Shown here piece after piece: positions 1 through 15,200 of a stretch of 64,000 nt of DNA (its first letter is position 1; every line of letters begins with the position of its first letter). Below the pieces are notes generated by a model that saw nothing but the letters and a program-made list of their open reading frames with translations, searched no databases and was not told the origin of the DNA. The position numbers and the translations under genes are program-made. The stretch is from Mytilisepta virgata (lineage: Eukaryota; Mollusca; Bivalvia; Mytilida; Mytilidae), in the NCBI GenBank assembly GCA_028015205.1, contig CM051518.1:52996372-53060371 (forward strand). Direction: 5' to 3'.

Positions 1-105
1 ATTGGCAGTTATCACAGATTTGCATAATCTTAAGGAAAAAATCTTTACTTACCCTGTTGTAGTTGTTTAATGCTTTGTTGTAATTTTGTTAAACCACTTG
101 CTTAC

Positions 106-271
106 CACTTGAGCCTGTCCTTTTATACAAATCCTTTGCCTTTGTTGTAGACTGAACAAGTGTAGACTTTGGAGATACGTCCTGTGTCCTTTTACATGGG
201 AACGTTACACTGTAGTGAGGCTGTATTTTAGAGTTTTCCACAATAGACAGCAGTGTCGACAGCAGCAACTC
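106..271 (-). CDS. LYST: LYST exon 11 (residues 1244-1298; last exon inside window)
   Basis: Acceptor TTTCGTAG|GAG, donor AGTG|GTAAGC. It encodes ELLLSTLLSIVENSKIQPHY and then KAKDLYKRTGSS, matching vertebrate LLLGILKIIES..SPSQYLTFP and KAMGLLRRARVS. It ends one base into a codon; the next exon is left of the window. Confidence 0.87.
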
Positions 272-3200
272 CTACGAAAACCAAAAATAAAATATTAGTT
301 TCTAACTACACATTTTTCAAATATACTGGTCATTGTGAACAATTCACAAAATAATTTTGCTATATAAAAAAAAAAATTTAGTCCCGACTTATCATATCTG
401 TTGGATACAGATTTTCCTGGTTTTAATAGGTGAAGCAAAAAAAAAAATGTACATGTAAGTCATTATGATACTATTACTTCATTATTACACTGAGTGTGGT
501 GAAATACCAGGATTTCCAAGTGAAATCAAAATCGATAATTCACCCGTGAAATCAAGTCATATTTCCCTCTAGGAATTGACGTAACAATAGCCCAGGCCAA
601 TGACGTTGCTATACAATGGTCGAAGCGTAATCATATAAAAACATAATCTCTTGTATTTTCTCGTTAAAATTTCTGCATACATGGAATATTTCAATGTAAT
701 AAACAGAATAACTAATCTTGAAATTCGAATACCACAGATCTACAACTCATGACCGAAAAACACAAATAATTCACTTGTGCGCTACTTGTTCGGTAACTCG
801 TTCTAGATTGTTAGGTATTCGCATTTCAAGATTAGTTATACTGTAATTATTTAATTACCCATGAAAATAAATACCAACAGAAAACAAGGAAAGAAAGTAA
901 ATATCACAAACCATACTCCATTTTCGCAGTTAAACATTTCATCCAGCACAATGTATGCCATAGTTTATCAGCAATGGATACATATTCCCAAAAGTATCCG
1001 ACACGTTTTTACTTTACATGCAGTATCTCCATATAAATATATCACAATACCTTTGGAATCTTAGAACTGTTAAATAGCTGAAATATCTTTGTCAGACCTA
1101 CAGCTGTAATTCTGTGTTGAGATAGTAACTGTATCAGGGACAGAAGTGCATTTCTCACTACAAAACAGAAACCTTAAAATAGTCTGGTTTGAGTAACCCA
1201 ATATTAACTAAAATTTTCACTTGTACTTTTCTCCTTATTTACAGAACAATTATCTTTTCCCTGCAGAGACAATAATAATATTTTTCAATAGAATGCTATC
1301 CAGACTTGATGGAACTGAAAACTTATGAAATACTATAAAATTTGTCCTCTTATCAATATAGCTGCAGTAAAATTAAATTATTCAAAGATAAAAAAAAAAT
1401 TTTTAAATAAAAATGAAAAGAAAATAAACATACTTACATTTTTGTTTTCAATAAAAATTCCAAACCATGATTTCGGAATTTTATACCGTCAATTTTTTTA
1501 AACTAAGAAGAGTGGACACTCTACATGTCTCGCCTGAGTATGCACATGGACACAGAATAATGATTATCTGATACCCCACATTTTGCCAGTCAAAGGAAAA
1601 TCTCTTAAAAGAAATTGAGGTCAAGGTCAAAAGGCAGGTGTATCCACTAAGAAGCATGCAATTGAGGTCATAGTCCAGAGACAGGTGTCAGACTTGCATT
1701 TACCCACCAAGAACTATCTATAGACCAAACACGGATGGGTCTAGGTATTACATAAAAAATTTGGATGAAAGACACTCAACCATGAAATTGAGGTCAAGGT
1801 CCAGAGACAAGTGTCAGACTGGCATGTACCCATCAAGAACTATCAATCAATAGACCAAATACAGTGGGTCTAGGTATTACAGTTTCTGAGAAATGGACTT
1901 AACCATGAGAAAGTGACAAAGTCACTCAAGCATGAAATTGAGGTCAAGGTCCCAAGCCAGGTGTCAGATTGGCATGTACCCACCAAAAACTATCTATAGA
2001 CCAAATATGGTTGGCCTAGGTATTATAGTTTCTGAGAAATGGACTTAACCACAAAAATGTGACGCAGGTCACTCAAGCATGAAATTGATGTCAAGGTCAA
2101 AAGGCAGGTGTCAGACTGACATGTACCCACCAAGAACTATCTATTGACCAAATACAGTGGGTCTAGGTATTATAGATTCTGAGAAATAGACTTAACCACG
2201 AAAAAGTGACAAAGTCACTCAAGAATGAAATTGAGGTCAAGGTCTCAAGCCAGGTGTCAGAATGGCATGTCCCCACTAAGAATTATCTATAGACCAAATA
2301 TAGTTGGCCTAGGTATTACAGTTGCTGAGAAATGGATTTAACCAGAAAACATGGATGCAGATTTTAAATTCATGTTTGTGAAAGTCAGTGAACCATGAAA
2401 ACGAGGTCACAAGACAAGTATACTGCGGCAAACCTTATACAATAAGCTACCTTGTGGGCCATAAATCTTAATTGTAGGTATTACATGTTCAAAATTATTA
2501 AAGTTTTATTTAAAATTTACGTCGCCGCCGGAAAGTAATACCTATATCTCGCCTCCGCAACTTTTTGTCGCAGGCGAGACAACAAAAAATTAGATTATAA
2601 AATTCACCCCAATTACCAGAAAATTGAAAAGTGATGAAAAATTAGGCCGACGAATAATTAGAGAAAGTATGTTATACATATTAGGCCTATATCAGGAATG
2701 GGACTTTATAAATGTGAAATGCAGAGTTTGGACGTACTATTAGAATCAGGAAGGGTTCTCAATTATGCAATTTTTACTGAATATATTGTATGGAAAGTTT
2801 TTTCTACCTGAACTTCCAGCATTATCTTCTACCAGTGATGTCCAAAATCCTGTCAGTATCTCATCTAATAATCCCTTTAATTATACAAAATACACAACAT
2901 ATATACTATATGATATTAAGTGAAGGGTTCCCTCAAGTGTTTAACACCTTTCAACTGATTGAAAGTTTTAGAAACAAAATTTACTGGTAAAAATAATACA
3001 GCTCGTCTTTCAATCAAAAGTGTCTTTAGACATGCTGCAGTATTGAATATAGATTTTTGCACAAACTTTTACTAAACAAGAGGCTCTCAAGAGCCTGAAT
3101 CGCTCACCTGGCAAACAATGCACTATAAACTAAATTAATATATTGATGTTTGTTGTAAATTAAACTGAGTATTAAAGGTCATGAGTTCTCCCTACTCTTG

Positions 3201-6200
3201 ATTAAGATACAGTCATGGTCAATCTGATGATTCACAATACAAAATACAAGCTTTAATTCATCTTCAAATAAAAGTATAAATCTTTTGGTCTATATGTTGT
3301 CTTCATTTTAAAAATCATATTGACTAAGCTGTTGGTTTTTATCCAATAAACCATGCTTAACTCATCTGTCATTTTGTAGAGTTTTATCCAAATCCCCCTA
3401 ATAGTTTCAGAGGAGAAGATGTTTGAAAATTTGTAAACAACAATGATGACAGACACCAAGTGATAGCAATTAAAAGCTCACATATTATGAAGTTTAATCA
3501 TTGTTATACAACATTCTCATCATCACCATACACTAAGAATACCATGTTTACTTTAAAAACCAAATATTGTTGAAACCCGAGCAAGTGTAAAAAAATGGCC
3601 ATCCGAAACAAACTTTCATCATCACCATTCAACTCGAGATACCATGTTTACCTTGAAAGTAGCTTTCATCTTCATTTTCTTTCTATAATTCAGGAAAAAA
3701 TAGCAAAAAACAGCATTTTGACCCCTATGTTCTATTTTTAGTAAGGGCGGACATGTTTTTCGACCAATCAAAATCCAAGCATTAACTTTTTGCAGGATAC
3801 CCTAAGGAACAATCTTACCAAGTTTCATTTGATTTTGAATAGTAGTTCCAGAGAAGAAGATTTTTGAAATAATAACATAAAAAAAAGCCAAAAATGTCAA
3901 AAAAGGGCAATAAATCTAACATCAGTTGACAGATTTTCACGAAAATCAACACACAGGTAGCTCTCATCATGCTGAACACATTCAACCTGCCAGAATTTGC
4001 CCTAACCTAACGATTTTTGAGATATTTGCGAAAAACTGTTGTTTGACCCCTATGTTCTATTTTTAGTAACAGTGGCCATGTTTTTCGACGGATCAAAAAT
4101 CGAAGCATAAACTTTTTGCAGGATACCCTAAGGAACATTCTTACCAAGTTTCATTTGATTTTGAAAAGTAGTTTCAGAGAAGAAGATTTTTGAAATAATA
4201 ACATAAAAAAAGCCAAAAATGTCAAAAAAGGGCAATAACTCTAACATCAGTCGACAGTTTTTCACGAAAATCAGCACATAGGTAGCTCTCATCATGCTGA
4301 ACACCTTCAACCTGCCAGAATTTGCCGTCACCTAATGATTTTTGAGATATTTGCGAAAAACTGTTGTTTGACCCCTATGTTCTATTTTTAGTAACAGCGG
4401 CCATGTTTTTCGACGGATCAAAAATCGAAGCATAAACTTTTTGCAGGATACCCTAAGGAACAATCATGCTAAGTTTTATCCACATCCATTCAGTAGTCTC
4501 AGAGGAGAAGATGTTTGAAAAATTGTTAATGACGACGACAGACGACGGTCGACAGACGACGACGGACGCAAAGTGATGAGAATAGCTCACATGGCCTTTT
4601 AGGCCAGGTGAGCTAAAAAGGGCAATAACTCTAACATCAGTAGACAGATTTTCACGAAAATCAGCACACAGGTAGCTCTCATCATGCTGAACACTTTCAA
4701 CCTGCCAGAATTTTCCGTAACCTAATGATTTTTGAGATATTTGCGAAAAACTGTTTTTTGACCCCTATGTTCTATTTTCAGTAACAGCGGCCATGTTTTT
4801 CGACAAATCAAAAATCCCCACACAAGTTCTATGCAGGGTACCCCAAGGAACATTCATACCAAGTTTGGTTCTAATTAGTCAAGTAGTTTCAGAGGAGAAA
4901 ATTTTTGAAATAATAACATAAAAAAAAGCCAAAAATGTCAAAAAAGGGCAATAACTCTAACATCAGTTGACAGATTTTCACGAAAATCAGCACACAGGTA
5001 GCTCTCATCATGCTGAACACTTTCAACCTGCCAGAATTTTCCGTAACCTAATGATTTTTGAGATTTTTGCGAAAAACTGTTGTTTGACCCCTATGTTCTA
5101 TTTTTAGTAACAGCGGCCATGTTTTTCGACGGATCAAAAATCCCCACATCAGTTCTATGCAGGATACCCCAAAGAACATTCATACCAAGTGTGGTTCCAA
5201 TTGGTCAAGTAGTTTCAGAGGAAAAGAGTTTTGAAAAATTGTTAACAACGACGACGACGACGACGGACAACGACGGACGCCAAGTGATGGCATCAGCTCA
5301 CATGGCCTTCGGCCAGGTGAGCTAAAAATGCATCAGCAAAGAGTCTCATCTTCTCTTAACATCATCCTTCCACCTTTAACAGTATTTGAAAAGTACTCAG
5401 TCATTATGTTTTCACTTAAACAACTTACCTCAGTGCAAACTGCCATAGTAGCTTTATGGCTAGCTCTTAATGTCTGCAATAATTTCTGTAGAACCTGACC
5501 TAAAATTTCTGTTGTATTATCTTCATGCTGAACCCTGATGATCAGTTCTACCAAAATACGAAAAACTGCTGGATATATCTCTATACCACACAAATTCTCT
5601 GTTGACCTTTCCTGTTTTTCCATGTCATCTGACCCACATTCTGTGTCACCATAGTAACCTCCTTCACCAAACATTAGAGAATCATAGTCTTCTTCACTTG
5701 TAGTGTGTAAATGATGGCGTATTTCATCATCATCAATGTCATCATCTGTGATGAACTAAATTGTAATAAAAAGATTTAAAATGTGGGATGCAACAAAATT
5801 TTGTTCAATAACTTCAGTAAAAGATGGTGATTTTTTCAATTTTCTCAGTCAATGATTGGTTAAGCCAAAACGTCATAACCTGCCATAACTTTTATATTCG
5901 AGTTTCTCGGAATTGATTAATAACACATATGCCATAACAATAAGGAATTCGTAGGCACTCAAAGAGATTTTTGTTTACCAAATATGAAAATCTATTTCAT
6001 AAGAATCATTAGAGAAACAGATTCTTACATTGTTACTTGATGATTATTGGATTTATCAAATCTTGATGTTTAATTTATCAAATTTTAATGTCCTCACCTA
6101 GGCTCGGACTTTAAAATTAGATAATTTAACTATCTAAATAAGTTAAATCCGATCATCCTCTCGAAACAAAGTAAGAATCTATAAAAATAAAACTTACCAG

Positions 6201-9200
6201 CTGACTTAAGCTTTCAAGTTTAGAGTGATCTAGCACTGTTGATTTCTTTGGCATGGCAGACAACAGTATGATGTCACATACTGTCTTCACTTTTGTTGGT
6301 GGTAGTTTGGAGCATGCCTGGAAAGCCTCACTTAACCTTTTCCACATACTAATCTCCTGTCCATCCTGAAACACAAACCTCTTCAACTAAATGGAAAATA
6401 AAGGTTCAACCAATTTTTTCTTGTTTATGTGGGTTTCCCATTATTTTCAGTACCGTTTTGGATAAAGCATAGTTACCAGTTTACTTGTACATGTACCTAT
6501 AGAGCACCAGGGAACTCTGACGATAATTCAAAGAAACTGATGCCAAACATTCTTCATAATGAAAATAGCAGTCGCATATGATAGCCAATCTCCTAACTTA
6601 CATTTGAGCTGAATAGATTTTAACTGAGAAACAGACTTAATTAAATTCATCTGTAAAATGAAGGTCAATGTGACTTGATTAAGACAAGAAACATTAAGAT
6701 ACTTTTGCTAAAATGCACTAAAAGTTCATGTATAGGCAGTTTGAAGATTGCAAACTTATGCCTGAAATCTTTTAATGTTTTCATATATATTAATTATCAA
6801 AAATTGGTTGTTTCTGTTTTTCTCTAGTTCTTGAAAAAAATTCCATCAAACAGGCAATTTGGGTCTCTGATGTTATGTCTTTTACTGAATATATAAATTT
6901 GTGGTTCAATCACATTTACCTACAACACAAAAATTGCTATCCAGCAAAGAAGAATGAATATATAATAATGATAGAACAAATCTTTTATCAGAACAGAGGA
7001 AAAAGTTTTATCTTACCAATCCTACCATACTTTCACCTGAAAAATCCTCTATACCAATGCACAATGCTCATGGCAGGAAGTATTTGTTTTGGTCAACAGA
7101 TATGTCAGTCACAGATAAAATTTAAAACTGAGTAACCTGATCAATTTATAATTGTTGATGCACTAACTATCAATGAAGATAAATTGTAAATGTAAATAAG
7201 TAAATTGTACACATTTGATAACTGATTTTTTCACTGATAATTTATCGACTCATTCTATCAAAGGAAATCACAAGACAAATGAAGAATTTTCATAAACAAT
7301 AACAATTTAGATGTGACTCATATATTATGTCAATATTTATATTTATTCAAAGGTCCGTTTCATTTAGTAACTAAATTTATTATTTTCAAGAAAAATCAAT
7401 CACATAGACATTCACCAAAACTAAATTACACCTTTATCTAGCATCTAACTACTGGTCAAATGAGTAATTTCATTACCTGACAACATTTTGTGAAATACCT
7501 CAGCATACATTACCTTTTTAATGAGACTTATATATGATGCACTGCAAACAATCAACAATGACTTTAGTAACATCAACTTCAAGTAACAACAGCTGGAGTT
7601 AGCAGGTGTTTTATTGACATAAGTGTCCAACCCCGAATCTTCTGATCCCTCTGGTAAATCACACTTGTTATAACACAGAAGCTGTTTTATTATAACCAAA
7701 AGTGCATTCTCTGCTATTTTTAAACAAGGAGAGTTCTGAAAATTAAACACAAACTGTTTACTATGAAGGCAAATTCTAGCACATGTCTCCCACATGTCAA
7801 CAAGAAGTGTAAGATTTTTCATCATCGAATCTGCAAAATACTGAGAGCAAAGTTGAGTATCACAGTCATCAAACATTTTTAGAAAATGTTCAACATCCTG
7901 ATTACTTATACAGGTATTACTTGCTGTCTGGCTGGCAAGTCCTCCTATAAACGCTTTAATGACTAGTCCATTTTTTGGCAAATTCTGAGCGTTAATTGAT
8001 TCCCGTGGATATATTACATCACTGGCAGTCATTTTTTGCTCATCTAATATAACTAATGCTTCAAATACTTTCAGTACAGGCAACCGCAGGTTTTCATCAT
8101 CTAATAAATGGCATATTCGTCCTATGCCTTTGTTCTCTAAAAATTCATGTAAAACACTTTCTACTTCTAATAAATGAGGCAAGGCCGACAGACAATGGAC
8201 TTTGACCTTTTTTGAAAATTCTATGTTTAAATTGTATTCTTCTTCTGATGAATTTGGAGAAGTCGGTCTTAATGTTCCTAAAAATGAACTAAAGGCAAAA
8301 GCATATACTCTAAAGAATAGTTCTTCTTTCAAATTATCATTTCCCTCTATGACAAGTGTCAGTAACTGTTTTGACACTAATTCTGAAAGATCTTGGTTCT
8401 GGGAGAATAAAACATTCCTGTATAAATCTGATATCTTTGATTTTATTGGTCTTACGTTGGGTATCGCTCTTTCTAGTTTTAACCCATGACTAGAAAATCC
8501 ACTGTCAATGACAATTTGATTTGTTTCTACAGAGGATTTAAAACTTGACTGGAAACTACCTCTATCAAAACAGACAGTACATGTAAATTGTGACTTTGAC
8601 CCTGAGAGTACAGTTTTTTTCGTTTTTCTTCCAGAAAAGTTATCCAGTATCACTGTGTTCAGAATGTCTAAGGCATATTTCTGTACGGGAACAGAAAATT
8701 TGGGTAAACATTTTAATACACCTTCAACCACTACATCAACCTGCATGCAGCAACATATTCCTGAAAGGCTAAAAGTCTTCAGTATTTCAATTCTAGAAAA
8801 CTTGCATTCCAGTTTCCATAAAATGTCTAAAAGGAAAGTACACCAGGCAGCTATCAAACAGCAATTGTTTTCTGAATTCCCATCATTTTGGTTTTCAACA
8901 GACGACATACTCTCAAGAGGAAAATATGATTCTCCCAGAATGTTATGATGGTGATTAAAGTAGGCACTGAATTCACATCTTTGATGTTTTGACTTTAAAC
9001 ATTTCATAGAATGTATGTAATTAACTTTTACAGACTTCAGTGTGTTCAAAAAGGAATCAATGATTTGGACTGGATTAGAATGTGACCAATCAGAATACAT
9101 GTACGACTGAGTTCTCAACCAATCTAAATGGCATAAAACAAAATCCAACAAAGTGAGTCCATTGTTTTGTATAAAATCTCTGACAAGCTGTACAGCAGTA

Positions 9201-12200
9201 TTGATGAAAGAAATGTTCAGAGGTAAACATTGAAAAATGATGTCAAGCAAAACAATCACGCCAAGAATGATTTCTGAGAGAAGACAAATATCCAAATCAA
9301 ATACTATGTCAGAATTTCCATTCACAGTTTCTTTTGGTGATGTCATGGACAATTCTTTCTTTATTTTCTGAAGATTGTAAATTTGTTGTGCAATAACTAA
9401 TAAATCTTGCAAGCATTTATGACTGGTAATAATGTTGACTCCATTCTGTTGTACCGCTATTATACCACAAAGTGTCAGTATTACTCGTAAAAGTTTTCTC
9501 TGAAAGTAAATATTACTGCTTTTTGTCCATTCACCAGCTAAAATTTCCTCACTTTCATCATCAGACTTTGGATAAAAACTTGTTAAAACATGTATTAAAT
9601 GTGGCAAGATAGAGGGTGAAAGAACTTTTGTTGGAGATATTTGTGTCAAATCTTGTAGACAAATCTCAAGAAGCAATTCTAAAATCAGTTCACAGATTTC
9701 TGGGGGACTCATTTCTTCCTGATCTATCTTCATTCTAGATAACAGTGAATCAATCTCCTCTTTTTCTTCCTCTGAGTCATTTCCTTCTTCTTTTATTGTT
9801 TTACCTTTGATGTCAACATAAGGATTACGACGAAAGATATTCCGTGCTTTCTTTAATTTATGGGGATGTGCTTCCAGGGTAGTATTTTCCTGGTCGGAGT
9901 CGGTTGATTCCTTATTGTCTGTCTCTTTTTTCTGTTTCTGTGATCGGGTTCCTTTTTTCTGCTGTTTTCTATGGCTACTCTTTGGGACTACCTTATCTCT
10001 CTGCTGACATGATCGTATCCACTTAGTAGACTTATGAAGATGGTAGAAACAGGATGTGACTGATGGAAGAGCTTCCTCTTTTGTTAACTTGGTACCTACA
10101 TTGTATATAAAAATATCAGTTCTTAAAAACCATGAACATATATAATGCTAACTACATGACCAAAAAAAAATTTGTATTTTTTTTGTCTTTGTCATTTACC
10201 CCATATTGGTTCTTTTTCATATTGTTCAAAAGAATTAAACATTCCAATTAAATAACATTTATATCAAATCTTAAAAATCCAATTATAGAATTTAAATAAA
10301 TCTCTATTAAGAAGCATATAAATGTGTACTGAGCTTGTTTTATTTTTAGCTTACAAACTACAAATCTTCAACACATAACATATACTGGTATGCTATATTA
10401 ACACTATATATATATTATGATTTAGGCATAACATATAAAATCAAAACTGCAGATTTTTATCTCTAATAATTCTTCATTACTTTATGTTACGTATTATCAA
10501 TTAGAAATAAATTTTGACAATTATTTTCATAAAAAGAGATGGTCAGTATTCAAACACTTTAAAATTGTCATACAGAGAACTTCCCACATTTGAAATGTTG
10601 TATACTTATCTATTTATACAAAGATACGTAACGACTTTAATAAATTTTCAGTACCAAGGTTTTATACAGATCAAAAGACTTTTTGTTAAAGATCAACATG
10701 AATTTTGACTATGACACATACAGTTTTAGTATGTTGATACTGCTTTCATGGGAAATGAGAAAACTTACCTTTTTCAAGTCCTTTTGTTTTGAATTTAAGA
10801 CACCATGGTAGCAGTGACACAATTAAGTTGCTGAAGTCTCTTCCCACAGTAAGACCCTACAAAGGAAAGAAAATTAGTGCAACTCAGAACATAAAAACAT
10901 GCCTTCTGACTGGAAAACTGTTTCATGTATTTGTTGTATTCTTTGATTATGTATGTTCCAATTTGTGTCAACAGTTTTCTGAGGAGTATATTGAATGGTG
11001 TGGATTATTGTTGATCTCCTTTTAGGAAAAAAAGGATCAATTTCAGAGTGAAAAGTAAATTAGGTGAACAAATTTTCTGTAACCCCCTTTTTGAATATCT
11101 GCATATAATTATAGATTATTATCAACTTCTGTACACTGCAAAATAAAAGTGTTTATGTAAGTGCAAGTCAAAATGAATGGCAATGGGTGAGCTGAGGTTA
11201 TGGGCTAAAAGAAATTTAAAGACAAGGCACACTGTTAAAACATACAGTATCCCCAAAACTAACAGTAAAACTACCCCATAATCATTATTTCTGACAAAAC
11301 ATACTCTAAATAATTAGGGTTGGTAGATAGGCATTATAATGATTTTTAAAATCTTAGTTTATACCTTTCTCTTTGTTACTTTTACAGTGGTTGTACTATA
11401 CTGGCAAAAACCTTTAGTGTCAGTATTGAAAATTATCACTCCCCATTAGAAAAATGTCTAACTTTAGCCGATTTTGGACATTTCCTTTGCCATGAAGGCC
11501 AGAGGGAAGGCCCCATATATACCTTACAATTCCTGTTGTGTTACAGCAAGTGGGTGGACAACTTTGCATTCATCCCTAACAACTTAAAATGTGTTGTAGA
11601 GTCAATATCTGGAAGTCCTTGGGGGCCAAAATACAATTTTAGAAATTTTTGCACTTTTGATGGTGCTCAAAAATTGAAAAAACAATTTCCATTAAGTTTC
11701 CCTTCCAATCAAGACTAAGGAAGTGTATCCAAACAACAATAGGGAGCATTAGGAGCCTTCAGATAGCTGGAAGGGCCCATGGTGCCTTGAGTCATCATAC
11801 ATCTGGAAACAGTTGAAAACAAATATTTAAGATGTTTTATAGTGTCTTACATTTTAGCTATATAATGGGCATACCTGAATACCATTTTTATATATAACAT
11901 ACAGAAGTAGCCATCCACGACCTCTGACAAGATATGATTCAAGTGCAGCTGGGTCACCATCATCCTCTGCTGTGTTGGTGATGTGAATGATGTCATTCAT
12001 AAACTCATTACATAACTGGTTAGCTATACTCTTCATGTCACTGAAATTTCAAATAAGGAAATCAGTTTTAGGGAATAAAATGGATAAGACTTCCAAAGTT
12101 TTTTTGAAATTAAAATATGAAGCATAAAAAAGTTTGACCTGCCTTAAAAATCTGATGAAACAAAATTTTGTTAAATCAACGATCAAATCTACTCAGCAAT

Positions 12201-15200
12201 ATACATGCACATATATATCTAATTTTTTATCACAAAAAATCTTAAAAAGTCAGATATATAAATATTTGAATTAGGTCTGTTATCACAAATTTATTGTAAA
12301 TATAGGTTAACCAATATGTATTATAACTTTCAGTACATGTACAGTGTATGATAACTTATTTACATGAAGATACTGCTGACATGACAAACTATTTACAGAT
12401 AACAAGATCTTTGAAATAGCAGGGGTAAAAACTGATATTTAGAATTAGTAATACTTGCTTACAAAAATCACTTGAAAATTAACAAAATGCACAAGTAACT
12501 ATAGGACAGTGTAATTTGCACTTGAAATCACCCTTACAGTACTTTTTGGTGTTTTTTATGAGTGATACAAAAGATTTAAAGTATCTTTACCATATAAATA
12601 TTTATTTATTTTTGGAAATTTTTAGTTAAAAAAGTCACAATTTTTTTAACTGCAAATATGTTGTTTCTGGTATATACTATTTTTTATATATAATTTTTTA
12701 AAAATTGTCATCCTTAAAAAGGTATAATTTGTGTCAATACCTATTCATTATATATTTGTAAATTATAATCATTATTCTAACAACCTATCCATTTATCAGA
12801 TGGTAATTATAGGGCTTATATTTTACAATATGTAGGATATTTGTTATCAATAAGAGGTAGTTATTGAATAAGTGAATTTTTTAAGGAGCTAACAATAACA
12901 TAACTAATGGGCAGTTATTTAAAACCTGTTTTTTTTTCATAATTAGTTACAGTATACACTAGACAGTACAAACTTCGGAAAGACATAAAATATTACCATA
13001 CCTGTATCAGTAAAAAAAAATCTCTTACATAAATAGTTATAACAATCTACCTCTGATGAAGTAAAATGTAAATAAGGGTATATATTTATATAAAAAATAT
13101 CTAACCTATTTAACAATGGTTATATAAATGTCCTTCACTTTAAAATTGAGAAAACATGTGCATGTGTTCCCCATTCTATAAAAATATCTGATCTACTGAA
13201 CAAAATTAAAGCCTGAACTTTGAGATTTTATTGTTCAATTATTGCCAACTATTTCATACTTTAAATAATTTAAATTGGGTTATTATGATAAATACCAATC
13301 TTAAAACTTTCTGATAATGACCCAAATACCAATTTCCCTCAAGCTTGAAAAGTGGGTCATGTTGACTAGAATGCTGTTGATGTGTATTGATCAGACAAAT
13401 GTAGTGTTGAAGTAACACTGGTACAATGTACATACATGTACAACAAAAACCTGATGTTAAGTAACTCATGTATAAATTTTACATCATGTACTATGAGATT
13501 GTTCTGTAAAATGACATTTATCAATTTTTTTAAACTTTTAAAATGATTTTCAATCTGCTTCTGCAAAAATTTTAGGAATGTACCAAGAACTACCTATAGA
13601 CCATATATGGTGGGTCTACTTGAAGAATTGCCAAAAAATTGACTTGATTATGAAATGTGATGCAAGTCACTCAAGTATGAAATAGAGAACAAGATTCAAG
13701 TGATGTCCATGTCAATATACAGAACAAACATACATTTTTAAGGAAAAACAGGACCCATGATACAAAAAGTATACAACTTTTAGTTGCGGGAACATAAAAA
13801 TTAGCATTTTTCTGTGGCATGAAATTTTAATAAATTCTGTTATCATTTTTTAATATATCCTTCCGAATAAGCTAGAAAACAACGTCAGGGTGTTATAATA
13901 ACCTGAAGCAAAATATAACATCTATATTTATCCATTTTATCTGATTTAATATACAAGCATTATTGATAGTGATCTGATTTACTTGTAGATTTAACAATGA
14001 ACTTTCATATATGACCTTAATTAAAATATAAATCTACAATTGAAGGTTCTTTTGACCTCTATTTAAAAACTTCTTATGATATTCTATATTTTATACAATT
14101 TTATTTTCTTCAAAACCTAATATTTTGAAATATTTTTCATTTTTAATGATAAAAGGTATGGTCATATGTAAATAACAATGTTAAAATGTGATATAATTCA
14201 AATTTGAGAAACATAATAGTAAATTCCGATACATTGACTCACATCTTTCTTGTAAAGGGTGTTGCATAATTTACAACCACGCAAAAATAAATACACAACA
14301 TCTGGATTTTATTCTCTTACTACAAGTTTCTGATCTGATAAATTTTAGCTATCAGTGCTGTCATCACATGTAGTTCTCCCGGTATATATTTTAGCTGTCA
14401 GCGCTGTCTGATAGGATACTTCCTGTGGCCATGGTCATCATATGTAGTTTTGGAAAGAGATTTCCAGTAACCCATATACCCCGGTATATATTTTAGCTAT
14501 CAGTGCTGTCTGATAGGATACTTCCTGCAGCCATGATCATCACATGTAGTTTTGGAAAGAGATTTCCAATAAACCAAATCGTATCTAAGAGATGATTAAG
14601 TGGTTTCAAGTTTTACAATTTATATAATCACAGATAAAATGCAGAATAAGGGATGAGAAAATGAGGGCTTGACAGATCCGCAAACAGTCCACAGTTTTTG
14701 CAAAAAGTTGGATAAATCCCAAAGCAGAACTTGCAACAATTATTTTTATATTTTAAAAAATTTAAATTTTAATCCTGACTGCCAACATTTATCAACGTGT
14801 GACAAAAAATTTCAAGCTAATATTGTCTGTTGAATTGCAAATAATTTAAGAAGTAAATATACTGCACTGACAATGTAACTGTACATGTACTTTAAGAAGC
14901 ACTTATCAAGTTTTTGTCATTAAATATTCACAATAGTCCTTATTAAGTATTTGTAAACATAAGGAAGGAACTAGATAATTGGAAAAAGAGGTTTTATATC
15001 TATAGAAAAGAATGAAATTTGTAAATAAATTAAAAGACTTTAAATACATTTATTTTTAGATATTACTTAACTTAATAAGTCATACAACAATTCATCAATT
15101 CATAAGGAAGTGTGTTAAGATTTTGTTAAGACTAAGTAAATCAGTTTCATCTGCTTAATTAAGAAAGTGGAAGAAAGAAGGGTCAAGATATTTAATATAA

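Noticed and set aside
48..53. Strong GTAAGT donor-like site on minus beyond LYST exon 11
   Set aside because: Reading through the 105 donor meets a stop (CAA GTG GTT TAA) before reaching it, and no acceptor lies between.
5080..5325. Plus-strand frame beginning MFDPYVLFLVTAAMFF, repeated at 44034
   Set aside because: It recurs because it is part of the B/D repeat core; non-coding element.
8202..8948. Open frames on the plus strand (8202-8489, 8590-8772, 8655-8948)
   Set aside because: They lie opposite LYST exon 5, whose minus-strand frame is far longer and matches LYST; these are antisense shadows.
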